Origin: Petrotoga mobilis SJ95
GTDB taxonomy: Bacteria > Thermotogota > Thermotogae > Petrotogales > Petrotogaceae
Assembly (NCBI RefSeq): GCF_000018605.1
Contig: NC_010003.1
Coordinates: 1,650,501 to 1,714,500, forward strand
DNA: 64,000 nucleotides
Direction of reading: 5' to 3'
In this document: positions 54,359 to 63,368 of the stretch, in pieces
How positions within the stretch are numbered: the stretch's first letter is position 1
Layout of the letters: every line of letters begins with the position of its first letter
Notes under the pieces: generated by a model
Database searches by the model: none
What the model saw: the letters and a program-made list of their open reading frames with translations, nothing else
What the model was told of the DNA's origin: nothing
Position numbers and translations under genes: made by a program

Positions 54359-55320
54359 TCCAAAATTGTTATCGTAGGTTCATCAATTATGATGTCATAA
54401 TGATACTCAGTGGAAATTTGCCCACCTATATCTGTATTGTTACCAAAACCAAAATGGCAAGTTCCGTAAGCCTTTTCACCTGAAGATAACGAAAATAGCT
54501 TAGCCATTGATCTATTGGTGCCTATACCAAATTCCCCTAAAAAGGATTCATTAGGTATTTTAAGAAACCTTTCATCTTCAAATCTAGCAACACCATTCTT
54601 TATACTAATCTCTATCTTTTTCTTACCCACTTTTGTTACTAGTACTCCATTTGAAGCTTTTTCAATGGGCGCAAAAAAGACCTCTCCACATGGCAGTTGC
54701 AAAATACTTTTATTCGTTTTGTTAATAAGACAATCTTCAGTATGGATAGGGCGCTCTTCTCGTTTAATTAATATGTCGGTACCGTTACTGGTAGTTATTC
54801 GATATGCACGTCCCCTATTCAACCAATTTTTTAAGCGTTCATTTTCTGTATGAACATTTGAGTAATCAGCACATAAAGCCCGGATATATAAGTGACTTAC
54901 TAGTTCTTTGAGCGAAGATTCTATATCTTCAGGTGGCCAGTCAATCATAATAGTAGGTTGACCAGAGGTTTGAAGTTCGATAAATCTCTCATGCAAGCGT
55001 TTTTGAAATATATAATCGCGGGCTTCTATTGGTAGTCCGAATATCGTCAAATCAGCTTCGTAGAAACCTAACGGCTCAATAAAAAATAATCCATTTTCAC
55101 ATCTTTTGGGAATCCACGAGTTAATATCTTTTTCTTCATTAGGAATACGAACCATTATAGTATTAACTTCATATTTTTCCAATACGTTTTTAAGTTCTAT
55201 CCAAACGTATTCATTCTCTTTAAAGATAATGATCACTTTTTTAAATTGATCAATTACTCCGCATTCAGATAGTACCTTATGGAAACAAGTATTGATTTCA
55301 CTATTTTGATTTCTCGACAT
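54355..55320 (-). CDS. M29-like aminopeptidase of the RiPP operon
   Basis: A 321-residue protein starting at ATG 55320 (a TTG at 55326 is possible). The C-terminal half resembles thermophilic M29 aminopeptidases: LPCGEVFFAPIEKASNGVL, FLGEFGIGTNRSMA, AYGTCHFGFGNNTDIGG and ISTEYHYDIII, containing the expected Glu/Glu/His/Tyr/His/Asp metal-site residues. The N-terminal half (FKKVIIIFKENEYVWIEL) is family-like but diverged. The start lies inside the end of the MFS gene and the stop overlaps the M1-like gene, so all three are translated together. A role in precursor or leader trimming is inferred. Confidence 0.7.
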   Translation of the reverse strand: MSRNQNSEINTCFHKVLSECGVIDQFKKVIIIFKENEYVWIELKNVLEKYEVNTIMVRIPNEEKDINSWIPKRCENGLFFIEPLGFYEADLTIFGLPIEARDYIFQKRLHERFIELQTSGQPTIMIDWPPEDIESSLKELVSHLYIRALCADYSNVHTENERLKNWLNRGRAYRITTSNGTDILIKREERPIHTEDCLINKTNKSILQLPCGEVFFAPIEKASNGVLVTKVGKKKIEISIKNGVARFEDERFLKIPNESFLGEFGIGTNRSMAKLFSLSSGEKAYGTCHFGFGNNTDIGGQISTEYHYDIIIDEPTITILE

Positions 55321-56530
55321 TCTCAATCACTTCTCTCACAGTTCTTATTTTTGTACCAATTTTGATTAATAGAGTAATAGTAATAATGCTTCCTATAAAG
55401 GCTAACAACCAATTGTAGCGAAAACCTATTTGATCCGCAATATAACCACTTACCAAAGGGATAGTGAAACCAAACAAGGATCCAGCAGCAGAAATAGCTG
55501 AAATATAAGATGCTCTTCTCTCACTTGGAATAAAATCATGAACCCATACTGAACTAGCACTCATATCTATGCCCAATCCCAATTCGATTAAACAGGCTCC
55601 TATGTAGAAAGCAACAATTGAAGTGTGAGAAGCAATTGTAATAGAACCTATTGCAATTAAACCTTGCCCCATTATTGATACTTTCACACCTTCAAAACGC
55701 TTTAGAAGTATGCCTGCTAAACTATTTCCGATGGCTAAAACTACAAGAAAAATGGCCATTGTGAAACCTAAGTATGCAGTAGGCAATTTAAGCTCTTTGA
55801 CCATATATAATTGCCATATCATTACAAAGGTCTGAAATGCAATTCTTCCTGACATAGAGTAAATCAAAATTAATCTCATTGTCGTACTTTTAAAAATATC
55901 AATTGTGTTTCGAGCAAGGGCTTTTCTAAATGAAATTGCCCTATCTCCGTAATTTTCATTTAAAATGAAAATAAGTATGATCGATGTCCCAAGTGCCATT
56001 ATACCAGCAACCAATAAGGGAAAATCCGGACGACCAATTGCAAGAGCAGAGGACAATAAAGCCACAATAGCACCGAATATTAGTGAAATTGCATTTGCAT
56101 TCGGAAACACTTTCGCTTTTAAATGCGCTCGACCCTCTTTAGTAATTTCATCTACAAACCAAGCTCCTGGAGTACCACTAATCAATGAAACGCCGACCGC
56201 CCATAGTAAAATACTCAAGATAAAAGTAAATAGATTATTTGCTTGGAAGAATACCAGTAAACCTATGGACCATATAAAAAATCCTAACACTAAAGATCTT
56301 TTCCGACCGTATCTATCAGCAATGTTTCCAGTTGGATAGTCAAATATACTTAATGCTATTGAAGCAATCGCTAATACCTGGCCAATTTGAAATGAAGTTA
56401 ATCCCCTTATCCCCATATGAGCAACATAGACAGTCCCGAATAATTTATCAATACTTTCGTAAAGTATAATTATAAAATAATATTTGACTATTGTAGAGTC
56501 AAGTTTGATTGATTTACCAAAACGCCTCAT
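55301..56530 (-). CDS. MFS transporter of the RiPP operon
   Basis: A 409-residue, twelve-helix major facilitator. The loop 2-3 motif is GNIADRYGRKRSLVLGF, followed by LISGTPGAWFVDEI in helix 5. The cytoplasmic mid-loop is short and basic. It is not closely related to the two efflux MFS copies elsewhere in the window. Position between the ABC exporter and the peptidases suggests export of product or uptake of a fragment. No ribosome site better than AGGACTT is seen before ATG 56530. Confidence 0.85.
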   Translation of the reverse strand: MRRFGKSIKLDSTIVKYYFIIILYESIDKLFGTVYVAHMGIRGLTSFQIGQVLAIASIALSIFDYPTGNIADRYGRKRSLVLGFFIWSIGLLVFFQANNLFTFILSILLWAVGVSLISGTPGAWFVDEITKEGRAHLKAKVFPNANAISLIFGAIVALLSSALAIGRPDFPLLVAGIMALGTSIILIFILNENYGDRAISFRKALARNTIDIFKSTTMRLILIYSMSGRIAFQTFVMIWQLYMVKELKLPTAYLGFTMAIFLVVLAIGNSLAGILLKRFEGVKVSIMGQGLIAIGSITIASHTSIVAFYIGACLIELGLGIDMSASSVWVHDFIPSERRASYISAISAAGSLFGFTIPLVSGYIADQIGFRYNWLLAFIGSIITITLLIKIGTKIRTVREVIENVEKSK

Positions 56531-56595
56531 AAGTCCTACCCCCGGTTTTTATGAGATTACTGCCTGATGAATGAACTATAATTCCTTTTAAGCTT

Positions 56596-58314
56596 TTATC
56601 TGTCATTCTGAGCATCTTTGACATACTGTTTCTTAAATAATTCTCTATAACTTTCATTCTTTTGGTATAACTCTATGTGTGAGCCCGAATCCACTATAGT
56701 ACCGTTTGCCATAAAATATATCTTATCTGCTTTTGTTATTGTTGAAAGACGATGAGAAACCAAGATTATTGCCATATCTTTTTCCTTTTCCTTTAGACTT
56801 TCAAATATTAATTCTTCAGTGTGTGAATCCATTGCAGAAGTAGCTTCATCCAGCAACAGCACCTTAGGGGGATGTAATAATGTTCGAGCTAAATTGACTC
56901 TTTGCCTTTGCCCACTGGATAAGAGCAAACAGTTTTTATTAAGAGACTCTGAAAATTCTGTTAGTTGTGTGATTTCTAAAATCTCATTTATTGTACTTTT
57001 TTCAACTTTTTCACCTAATAAGATATTCTCTTCTATACTTGCATTGAATATAAAAGGAGAACCTTCTACATATTTTATATTTCTTCGTAAATCTAAAAGA
57101 TCATATTGTGAAAGTTTTAATTTGTTCAGTAATATTTCTCCTCTTTGCGGTTTATATAATTCAGTTAACAGTAAAAGTAAAGTGCTTTTCCCTGTTCCGG
57201 TAGATCCAACAATGGCTATCTTTTCACCTTTGTTGATTTGTAAATTTATATTCTTTAATATATAATTATTTTCCTCATATGAAAAGAAAACATCGTGGAA
57301 ATCAATTGTAAATTCTTTTGGAAAGGGCTTCCCTTTACGTACTTTTTCCTCTTCTTGGTTTAGTAAAGTTTCAATTCTATTTATTGATGGAAAAGCAGCA
57401 GGTGTGGTAGTGAAGAGAAAAGCAAGGTTCCATACTGGGACATATAGCCTTCCAACGAATGTGAAAAAGGCGATCAGCGTTGGAATATCTACTAAACCCC
57501 TCATTGATAAAATTGCACCTATACACAAAATAATAATAGGTAAACCTTCTTCAATATACATAGTTATACTATTATATAGTTTTTCATAAAAACTTTTGTT
57601 TTTCATAGAATTATGCCAGTTGCGGATCTTGTTTTGAAAAAGATGGTAAAAATAGGCGGTTTTTTCCAATAATCTTATGATAATTGCTGAATTTATCCCT
57701 TCTTCTATTGATTTTACAACATTATCGTTTGCCTCTCGTTCTAACAAAGACATACTTTCCATCTTTGGTTTGAACTGCTTTTGGCATAATAAGTATATGG
57801 GCAAGGAACAAACAAATATTATCGCTAAATAAGTATTTAATTTAAAAGCGACATAACATCCTACCGAAAACTCAGCTATTGCCTGAAAAACAGATGTGAA
57901 AAAAAGCGCTTCTTCTCCAACTATGTCAATATCAGAGGTGAATCGCGCCATCAATTCACCTGATGGCTTCCTTTTATGGTACGAAGCTGGCAACTTTAGA
58001 ACCTTTAGATATAATTTCTCACGCAAGTTTCCTTTCACTAACAATTTCAAAATGTCTCCATGATAATCACAAAAAAACCAAATGAAACGTGTGAAGGAAT
58101 AAATAACAAGAATCAGTATAGCTGTAATTAAGGCATTTTTCATTCCTTGCCCATCGTTTATTGTTGTAATTTCTTGCATCAAGTTTTCGATTAAAAATGG
58201 AGTCACGGCTACTAATGGTATTGATGAGAAAATTAGTATGAAATTTATGAATAACTCTTTTTTAAAACGAGAGACCTCTTCCCAAAGAAAATACAAGGCG
58301 TGTTTATATTTCAT
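56596..58314 (-). CDS. ABC exporter of the RiPP operon
   Basis: A 572-residue fused half-transporter: six membrane helices in residues 15-300, then an ATPase domain with Walker A GSTGTGKST, signature LSSGQRQR, Walker B VLLLDEATSAMD and switch His IILVSHRLST. The Q-loop region reads YVEGSPFIFN where a Gln is expected, as in the exporter at 2266. No N-terminal C39 peptidase domain is present, so leader cleavage must be done elsewhere, possibly by the neighbouring peptidases. Its ATG overlaps the maturase stop by one base. Export of the modified peptide is the natural inference. Confidence 0.9.
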   Translation of the reverse strand: MKYKHALYFLWEEVSRFKKELFINFILIFSSIPLVAVTPFLIENLMQEITTINDGQGMKNALITAILILVIYSFTRFIWFFCDYHGDILKLLVKGNLREKLYLKVLKLPASYHKRKPSGELMARFTSDIDIVGEEALFFTSVFQAIAEFSVGCYVAFKLNTYLAIIFVCSLPIYLLCQKQFKPKMESMSLLEREANDNVVKSIEEGINSAIIIRLLEKTAYFYHLFQNKIRNWHNSMKNKSFYEKLYNSITMYIEEGLPIIILCIGAILSMRGLVDIPTLIAFFTFVGRLYVPVWNLAFLFTTTPAAFPSINRIETLLNQEEEKVRKGKPFPKEFTIDFHDVFFSYEENNYILKNINLQINKGEKIAIVGSTGTGKSTLLLLLTELYKPQRGEILLNKLKLSQYDLLDLRRNIKYVEGSPFIFNASIEENILLGEKVEKSTINEILEITQLTEFSESLNKNCLLLSSGQRQRVNLARTLLHPPKVLLLDEATSAMDSHTEELIFESLKEKEKDMAIILVSHRLSTITKADKIYFMANGTIVDSGSHIELYQKNESYRELFKKQYVKDAQNDR

Positions 58315-59738
58315 TAAAGTTCCTCCAATGTAACAAATTCTGAGTTATATAATTCGTTAATGAAAAAAACCACGTCTTCTTTGATTTTATCTCTTTTTAC
58401 TTCATTATTGTATTTTTTATCTAATTCTTTTATTATATTTCTTATTTCATTTTCTCCTTTTTCAATTAGCCTCCAAATCTCGTTACCACTTCCTTCAATT
58501 AGTCTGTATGTTTTCCATTGATGATCCCATAAATAAATTTTATCATTCTCTTCTTTCTTTAAAACTTCTCTTCTTAAGAAAACTTTTTTATTAATCATGT
58601 CTCTTATGAAATTATTTTTTAGTTTTTTCACTTTTGAACATATTTCGATATTGTTTTTGTAATAATAAATTATAGGACATAATTGGGAACAAATTGTACG
58701 ATGCTCACAACTTGAACATATAGGAAATTGGGTAAATTGTCTTGCTCTAAACAATTTTTTAAAATTAAGAAAAGTTTGATTATAATCACTTTTTACCATC
58801 TCTTCTAAAGAGCGAATGTTTTTAATATTTATAGATTCAATCTTATAAGCGCCATCATTTAAAAGATTTTTATTATAAAGTGGATTATTAGCTACCCCAC
58901 ACGGATGCAATTCACCATCTGCTTGCATATAAAACATTCCATCACTTGCTGTACAATTTGTAAATTCAGGATTAAAACTAAAATTTGCCAAGTATTTTTT
59001 ATTTAAATACTCAACCAGAGAAAATACAGTATCTAATTGTACAAAAAAATTTGAGAAATACTTTTGATTGTTTCTTAGTTTTCTAGCTAACATCTCCATT
59101 TGCTTAATAGATTCATCCTTAGAATAATCAAATTTTCCATTTGATGCATTTCCTGAGGAATATAATTCCATAATATCTATACCATCTAGGCCCATATTCA
59201 TTGCCAAATCTACGATTAAAGGTATTTGATGAATGTTATAGTTCAACATTGTAAAGGCAATAAATACTTTGATTTTACTCTTCAATTCATTTCTTTTATT
59301 AAGAAAAACTTCTAAATTTTTTATAACCTGGTCAAATACCCCTCTTCCTCTGATTCTATCGTGAACCTCTGAGGTAGCCCCATCAAGGCTTACTGTTATG
59401 GAATCAACTTCTGAAAAAACAAGTTTTTCGCAATTTTCAGGTGTCAGAAACAAGCCATTAGTGTTTACAGTAACCATTAATCCTTCTTTTTTTGCAAAAC
59501 TACATAATTCAAAAATATCCTTTCTACAAAATGGTTCTCCACCAAGGAGATGTATATGTTTGACTCCTGAATTCGCTATTTTTTCTATAGCATTCCTAGC
59601 TTCTTCTGTTGTAAGGTCTTTTCCAGAATGGTAAATATTGTTTTTTCCATATCTATCATTATTATAACAATGTATACATGATAAATTGCAAAGTTGTGTA
59701 ACATCCCAAATCAAAGTTTCTGGCATAATATTCAGCAT
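58314..59738 (-). CDS. Radical SAM/SPASM maturase with C-terminal PqqD-like domain (locus C)
   Basis: A 474-residue peptide-modifying enzyme. CNLSCIHC sits at C17, C21 and C24, with HLLGGEPFCRKDIFE and SITVSLDGATSEVHDRIRG following. The SPASM cysteines are in NCTASDGM, LHPCGVANNP, FPICSSCEHRTICSQLCPII and EICSK. Residues about 385-474 resemble PqqD, the RiPP leader-recognition fold: YRLIEGSGNEIWRLIEKGEN through EDVVFFINELYN. Such domains are more often N-terminal or separate. GGGGTGAC precedes ATG 59738. The 47-residue precursor is encoded just upstream at 59856. It probably installs carbon-centred crosslinks or thioethers. Confidence 0.9.
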   Translation of the reverse strand: MLNIMPETLIWDVTQLCNLSCIHCYNNDRYGKNNIYHSGKDLTTEEARNAIEKIANSGVKHIHLLGGEPFCRKDIFELCSFAKKEGLMVTVNTNGLFLTPENCEKLVFSEVDSITVSLDGATSEVHDRIRGRGVFDQVIKNLEVFLNKRNELKSKIKVFIAFTMLNYNIHQIPLIVDLAMNMGLDGIDIMELYSSGNASNGKFDYSKDESIKQMEMLARKLRNNQKYFSNFFVQLDTVFSLVEYLNKKYLANFSFNPEFTNCTASDGMFYMQADGELHPCGVANNPLYNKNLLNDGAYKIESINIKNIRSLEEMVKSDYNQTFLNFKKLFRARQFTQFPICSSCEHRTICSQLCPIIYYYKNNIEICSKVKKLKNNFIRDMINKKVFLRREVLKKEENDKIYLWDHQWKTYRLIEGSGNEIWRLIEKGENEIRNIIKELDKKYNNEVKRDKIKEDVVFFINELYNSEFVTLEEL

Positions 59739-59755
59739 TTTGTCACCCCTTATTT

Positions 59756-59790
59756 GGAAGAAGAGAAGAGGAATTTCCCTTCTCTTCCTT
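59756..59790 (-). terminator. Hairpin between precursor and maturase genes
   Basis: GAAGAGAAG (59760-59768) pairs perfectly with CTTCTCTTC (59779-59787), with further pairing inside the loop. There is no T-run after it on the minus strand, so it is more likely an attenuator or mRNA-stabilising hairpin than a full stop. Confidence 0.65.
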
Positions 59791-59855
59791 AAGCATTTTT
59801 ATTCCACTATTTCATTTTAACAATATTTAACAAAGATAGTCTTTGTTGTGAAAGC

Positions 59856-59999
59856 TTATTTTGTACTAATTGGCCAGGTTTTTTTACACATCCCCATTCC
59901 GGATCTTGCTGTAATGATACTTGGATCATAATTTGATCTAGGAAGTTTAATTACTGGACTAGAATAATTTTTTCTCGTCCCAGAATTAGTTCTTGACAT
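59856..59999 (-). CDS. Candidate RiPP precursor peptide, 47 residues (locus C)
   Basis: The frame begins at ATG 59999, behind GGAGGGAAATGCG. An overlapping ATG four bases upstream opens only a 17-codon frame. The product has a Ser/Asn/Arg-rich leader (MSRTNSGTRKNYSSPVIKLP), a middle RSNYDPSIITARSG and a C-terminal MGMCKKTWPISTK with one Cys and one Trp. There is no signal peptide. It lies directly before a SPASM maturase with a PqqD-like domain and is followed by a hairpin, as is common for abundantly made RiPP precursors. The modified residues are unknown; Cys38, Lys39/40 and Trp42 are the obvious candidates. Confidence 0.72.
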   Translation of the reverse strand: MSRTNSGTRKNYSSPVIKLPRSNYDPSIITARSGMGMCKKTWPISTK

Positions 60000-60054
60000 C
60001 GCATTTCCCTCCTTTCATTTTTATTTTTCACCTTTTTCCCTGCAGGTTTGCTAC

Positions 60055-60064
60055 TTGCCGGCAA
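60055..60064. promoter_or_regulatory. Palindrome TTGCCGGCAA upstream of the precursor
   Basis: A perfect 10-bp palindrome of unusual GC content, 55 bp before the precursor start. It may be an operator or part of an mRNA hairpin. No direct support for either. Confidence 0.35.
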
Positions 60065-60179
60065 ATAATTCCTCTCCTCACAATCTTTTCCTTCAAAAAC
60101 TTATCTAGATACTTTCTTAAATCTTCTAAGCTTTTTCAAATGTTTTTTTTCACCTAAAGTAAATACTTCAACCAAACAT

Positions 60180-60323
60180 TTACTCTATTTCTTCCACAAC
60201 ACTTACAATCGTTCTGGGTACTACACCATCTGTTGATCCTGTATCGAGATCTTCTCCACCAAAAACAAATAAACCCCCTAATACCAGAACAGTGATTATC
60301 AAAACAACAACAAATTTCTTCAT
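60180..60323 (-). CDS. 47-residue secreted peptide, candidate pheromone precursor (locus C)
   Basis: Starts at ATG 60323 after GGGGGTGAAAGAGG. A hydrophobic signal peptide (MKKFVVVLIITVLVLGGLFV) is followed by FGGEDLDTGSTDGVVPRTI and VSVVEEIE. It matches the locus B peptide in length, in the TGSTDGV and VSVVEE blocks and in promoter and leader. It is the first gene of the minus-strand RiPP operon and is divergent from a damaged TPR/HTH regulator. It may be the autoinducer that controls the operon. Alternatively it is a small structural or immunity peptide. Confidence 0.7.
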   Translation of the reverse strand: MKKFVVVLIITVLVLGGLFVFGGEDLDTGSTDGVVPRTIVSVVEEIE

Positions 60324-60394
60324 CCTCTTTCACCCCCTTGAATTATTCTTTTAATTTAAAACTAATATCTCAAATAATCCAACCCTCAATTTTA

Positions 60395-60422
60395 ATCATA
60401 CACTTTTCCATATGGTTTTCAA
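60395..60422 (-). promoter_or_regulatory. Promoter of the locus C operon with operator-like palindrome
   Basis: TTGAAA and TATGAT on the minus strand with 16-bp spacing and CCATATGG at 60408-60415 in the spacer, as in locus B. It should drive the peptide, the precursor and at least part of the RiPP operon. Confidence 0.65.
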
Positions 60423-60690
60423 GTGTTTTTTTAATTAGCTTCAAATATGTATTTATAAAGTATTACAGAGATCGGTCAAAAAATACTTATATTAAAATCA
60501 AACTCGATAATTTTTGTTATCTTTAAATTACTTATATTTTCTTTTTCTTTTTTTATCTGTATTATGGTACAATTATGTTTGAATGGTTTCGGTTTATTTT
60601 TAGAAAATTTCTAAGTTGAATTGAAGTAAATTTATATTGTATTATTATAACGCTGTGTAAACATTTCGTGAGGATAAGGAGGTTCTTAGA

Positions 60691-62164
60691 ATGAATCTTC
60701 GATCTTTGGTCAAAATTGTTAATAAAGGACAGTTCATAAGACCAATTTTGAATTATGTTGTTCATTACTTAGAAAGTGATAAAACAGATAAAAATAAAAA
60801 CATTGTCAATTACATAAACGTTTTGAAATTAAAATGGGATGTTAAATACGATGAAGCCCTTGAGATAATAGATAAAGAGATAAAGAGATAAAGGGATTGA
60901 AAAAAGATGGTTTGTATTATCTTTTAACGAAGAAAGATACGATGAAGCAGTTTCTTTAAACATCGAAGCATTTAAGGTTTTAAAAACTATTCCACATCCT
61001 TCTGGCATGGTGCAGGCTTTAAACAATATATCTTGGTGGTTGAAAGATATTAACAAAGAAAAGGCTTTAGCTTTTACTTTACCATTGGGATTTTATCTTG
61101 GTTACTATTTCGATGATGATAACTTTAAAGTTTTCAATTCCCTTGATACTGTGTTTCAAGTACAGAAGAATAATAACGACCCTCTGGTTTATGAGACCGC
61201 CTTTATCTTTTCGAGGTGTTTATCTCAACTAAACAAATCTGAAAGTGAACCGATAAAAAATACTTTTAAAGATATCATTAACCAATTAAAGTACTATGTA
61301 TTCAATTTGGATAACAACCAACACAGAGGTACACCAAAGCTGAGAGATTTCATAAGGAAAGAGATAGGAAAAGAAAAGATACCCATAGACTCAATGAACA
61401 TTTCTGAAAAAACGTTGAAAGAGTTTTTATTTGAAGAGACACAGTACATTCAACCAAGTACCTTGAGAAACATAATAGATGCTCTTGAGTTTGAAATCGA
61501 TACATCCACACCTATATGTATAATCAAAGAATTGAAAAAGAAGGATATAGATAAGAAGTTTGAGATAAACCTTGAAAAGTTTAAAAACCTTCCAAAAGGA
61601 AGACAAATATCAGAATTCTTTACCTCTTACCTCATTCATTACTACAAAGAAGAGATTGATCTAAAAGAGATAATTAGAGAAATACAAGATGACAGTTTAA
61701 TTGAAGAAAGATGTGATTACTACACTAAAGAGTTAATAAACTCTATCTTTGAAAGAAATACAAAGATAGATTTCAATTCTTTACTAACAAACGTTCAAGA
61801 ACCAAAAATCTACACAAACAAAAATATAACCTTCAACGAACATCCTTTTTATTTGGGAAAGAAAGAAGTTGTAAAAAGGTTTATGAAAGACTTAAATAAA
61901 AAGAATTTAAAAGAGTTCATTGAAAATTACATTGATCTTGATACAACTCAACAAAAGACAGTAGAAAAGTTCATAATGAATTACGGTAGGTACTATGATT
62001 TAAAGGATATACCCAAAGAATTCACACCGAAAGTACCAAAAGAGATTAATCCATTCGTGAAAAAATATACGTTGAAAAGAAAACCTTCTGCTATTTCTTT
62101 TTATGTGTTTGAAGGGGAGGAAAGAGAAGAGTTTGTGGAAATAGTCAAGGCTTTTGAAATTTAG
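60691..62164 (+). pseudogene. TPR/HTH regulator, broken copy (locus C)
   Basis: The first 66 codons from ATG 60691 match the locus B regulator. An 8-bp tandem duplication (AGATAAAG) then shifts the frame into a stop at 60889-60891. A deletion of about 300 bp follows relative to locus B. The frame resumes near 60920 (EERYDEAVSLNIEAFKVLKT) and continues to 62164, including the helix-turn-helix (ISEKTLKEFLFEETQ, PSTLRNIIDALEF) and the RKPSAISFYVFEGEER tail. An internal ATG at 61007 could give a 385-residue protein that lacks most of the TPR region but keeps the DNA-binding part. It might still bind the shared operator without peptide control. Confidence 0.8.
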
Positions 62165-62570
62165 AGGTTCTATCTTTTGAAACGTAGAATTCTAACAATT
62201 TCCACAACCTATTTTGGGTTATATTAAACTTTTTAACCAACTCGGCTACCATCATGTGGTTATTTTAGTCCTATGTTCATATTTCGCTTTTTCTACCCAT
62301 ACTTCTTAGAAGCAAGTTAAATTTTATAAACCATGAAAAAATTTTCATATTTTAATTATTCTGGTAATATTTGCTTTTAATTGGTCTTAATCGTTTATAA
62401 TTCCTTCAAATAGACTGTAATCGAACTTGATAAAAATCTAATTTTGTGGAATACTAGAGAAGAAAAGTAAATCAATTTTTAAGAACAAAATATGCTTTTT
62501 TTAATATTTTATAACTTGGATTCCATATGATAGGGGCAATATAACCCTATGAAATAAAAACCTTTAAAGT
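62165..62570. other. Gap with a possible transposase HTH scrap
   Basis: On the minus strand around 62180-62270 a short frame reads MMVAELVKKFNITQNRLWKL, resembling an ISL3-type helix-turn-helix. The rest is AT-rich without a recognisable gene. Confidence 0.35.
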
Positions 62571-62579
62571 GTGGTTAAA

Positions 62580-63290
62580 ATGAAGAATGAGACTATAAAG
62601 TATCCAAAAAAAATTTTAGGGATTTTGGGAGGTATGGGGCCGGCAGCCACCGCTGAATTCGTTAACATTTTGATCAGACAATTTCCTGCACCTTGTGATC
62701 AAGAATATCCAAAGATTATTTTATTTTCAAATCCACAAATCCCTGATCGAAACAAAGCTATATTGGAAAACGGCCAAGATCCTACTCCATACTTAAAAGA
62801 AGGTCTTCTTACTTTAAAGAAATGGGGCGCAGATTTTTTGGCAATCCCGTGTAATACTGCCCATTATTTTATTGATTCGTTTATTAGTGAGATCGACATT
62901 CCTTTAGTTCACATTGTTGAAGCAACGATAAAAAAAGCAAAAATTTTTTCTCCTGAAGGGGCATGGGTTCTTTCAACTCTAGCAACTAAAAAAACTGAAT
63001 TATATGGAAAATACGCTAAAAAAGAAAACTACAACTTATTTCATCCTGATTGGGACTTTATGAAAAAAATTCAAAGAGTTATTGATATGGTGAAAATGGG
63101 AAATATTGAAGAAAGTGCAAAAGATTTAAAGCCATTATTAGAAAATTTATGGAAAGCAAAAAATGTTCCAATAATAGCAGGTTGTACCGAACTACCTATT
63201 GCCTACAAAGCAACTAAATTACCTAAGGATCTTATAATTTCAAGTTTGGAAGCTTTGGCTGAGGAGTGCATCGAGGAGGTTTTGAAGTAG
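62580..63290 (+). CDS. Aspartate/glutamate racemase-family protein
   Basis: A 236-residue cofactor-independent racemase. The start ILGILGGMGPAATAEFVNIL is the family signature. The two catalytic cysteines lie in IPCNTAHYF and IAGCTELPIAY. Length fits aspartate racemases. ATG 62580 is chosen over the in-frame GTG 62571; neither has a strong ribosome site. It probably interconverts L- and D-aspartate for cell-wall or storage use. The next gene follows after about 80 bp on the same strand. Confidence 0.87.
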   Translation: MKNETIKYPKKILGILGGMGPAATAEFVNILIRQFPAPCDQEYPKIILFSNPQIPDRNKAILENGQDPTPYLKEGLLTLKKWGADFLAIPCNTAHYFIDSFISEIDIPLVHIVEATIKKAKIFSPEGAWVLSTLATKKTELYGKYAKKENYNLFHPDWDFMKKIQRVIDMVKMGNIEESAKDLKPLLENLWKAKNVPIIAGCTELPIAYKATKLPKDLIISSLEALAEECIEEVLK

Positions 63291-63368
63291 AAGGAGATAC
63301 ACAATAATTCTTTCGGACAAACCTGGTTTAGGAATAGAAATCAATATGTGAAAGGCGGGGAGAGAACT

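Noticed and set aside
59999-60003. Alternative ATG at 60003 for the locus C precursor
   Set aside because: It opens a different frame that stops after 17 codons; the ATG at 59999 gives the longer, maturase-linked peptide.
60000-60180. Another precursor between the secreted peptide and the 47-residue precursor
   Set aside because: Only a 13-codon TTG frame (LKKLRRFKKVSR) was found, with poor spacing to any ribosome site.
62180-62270. A separate regulator gene suggested by an HTH-like segment
   Set aside because: Too short, without start or stop context; more likely an ISL3 scrap.
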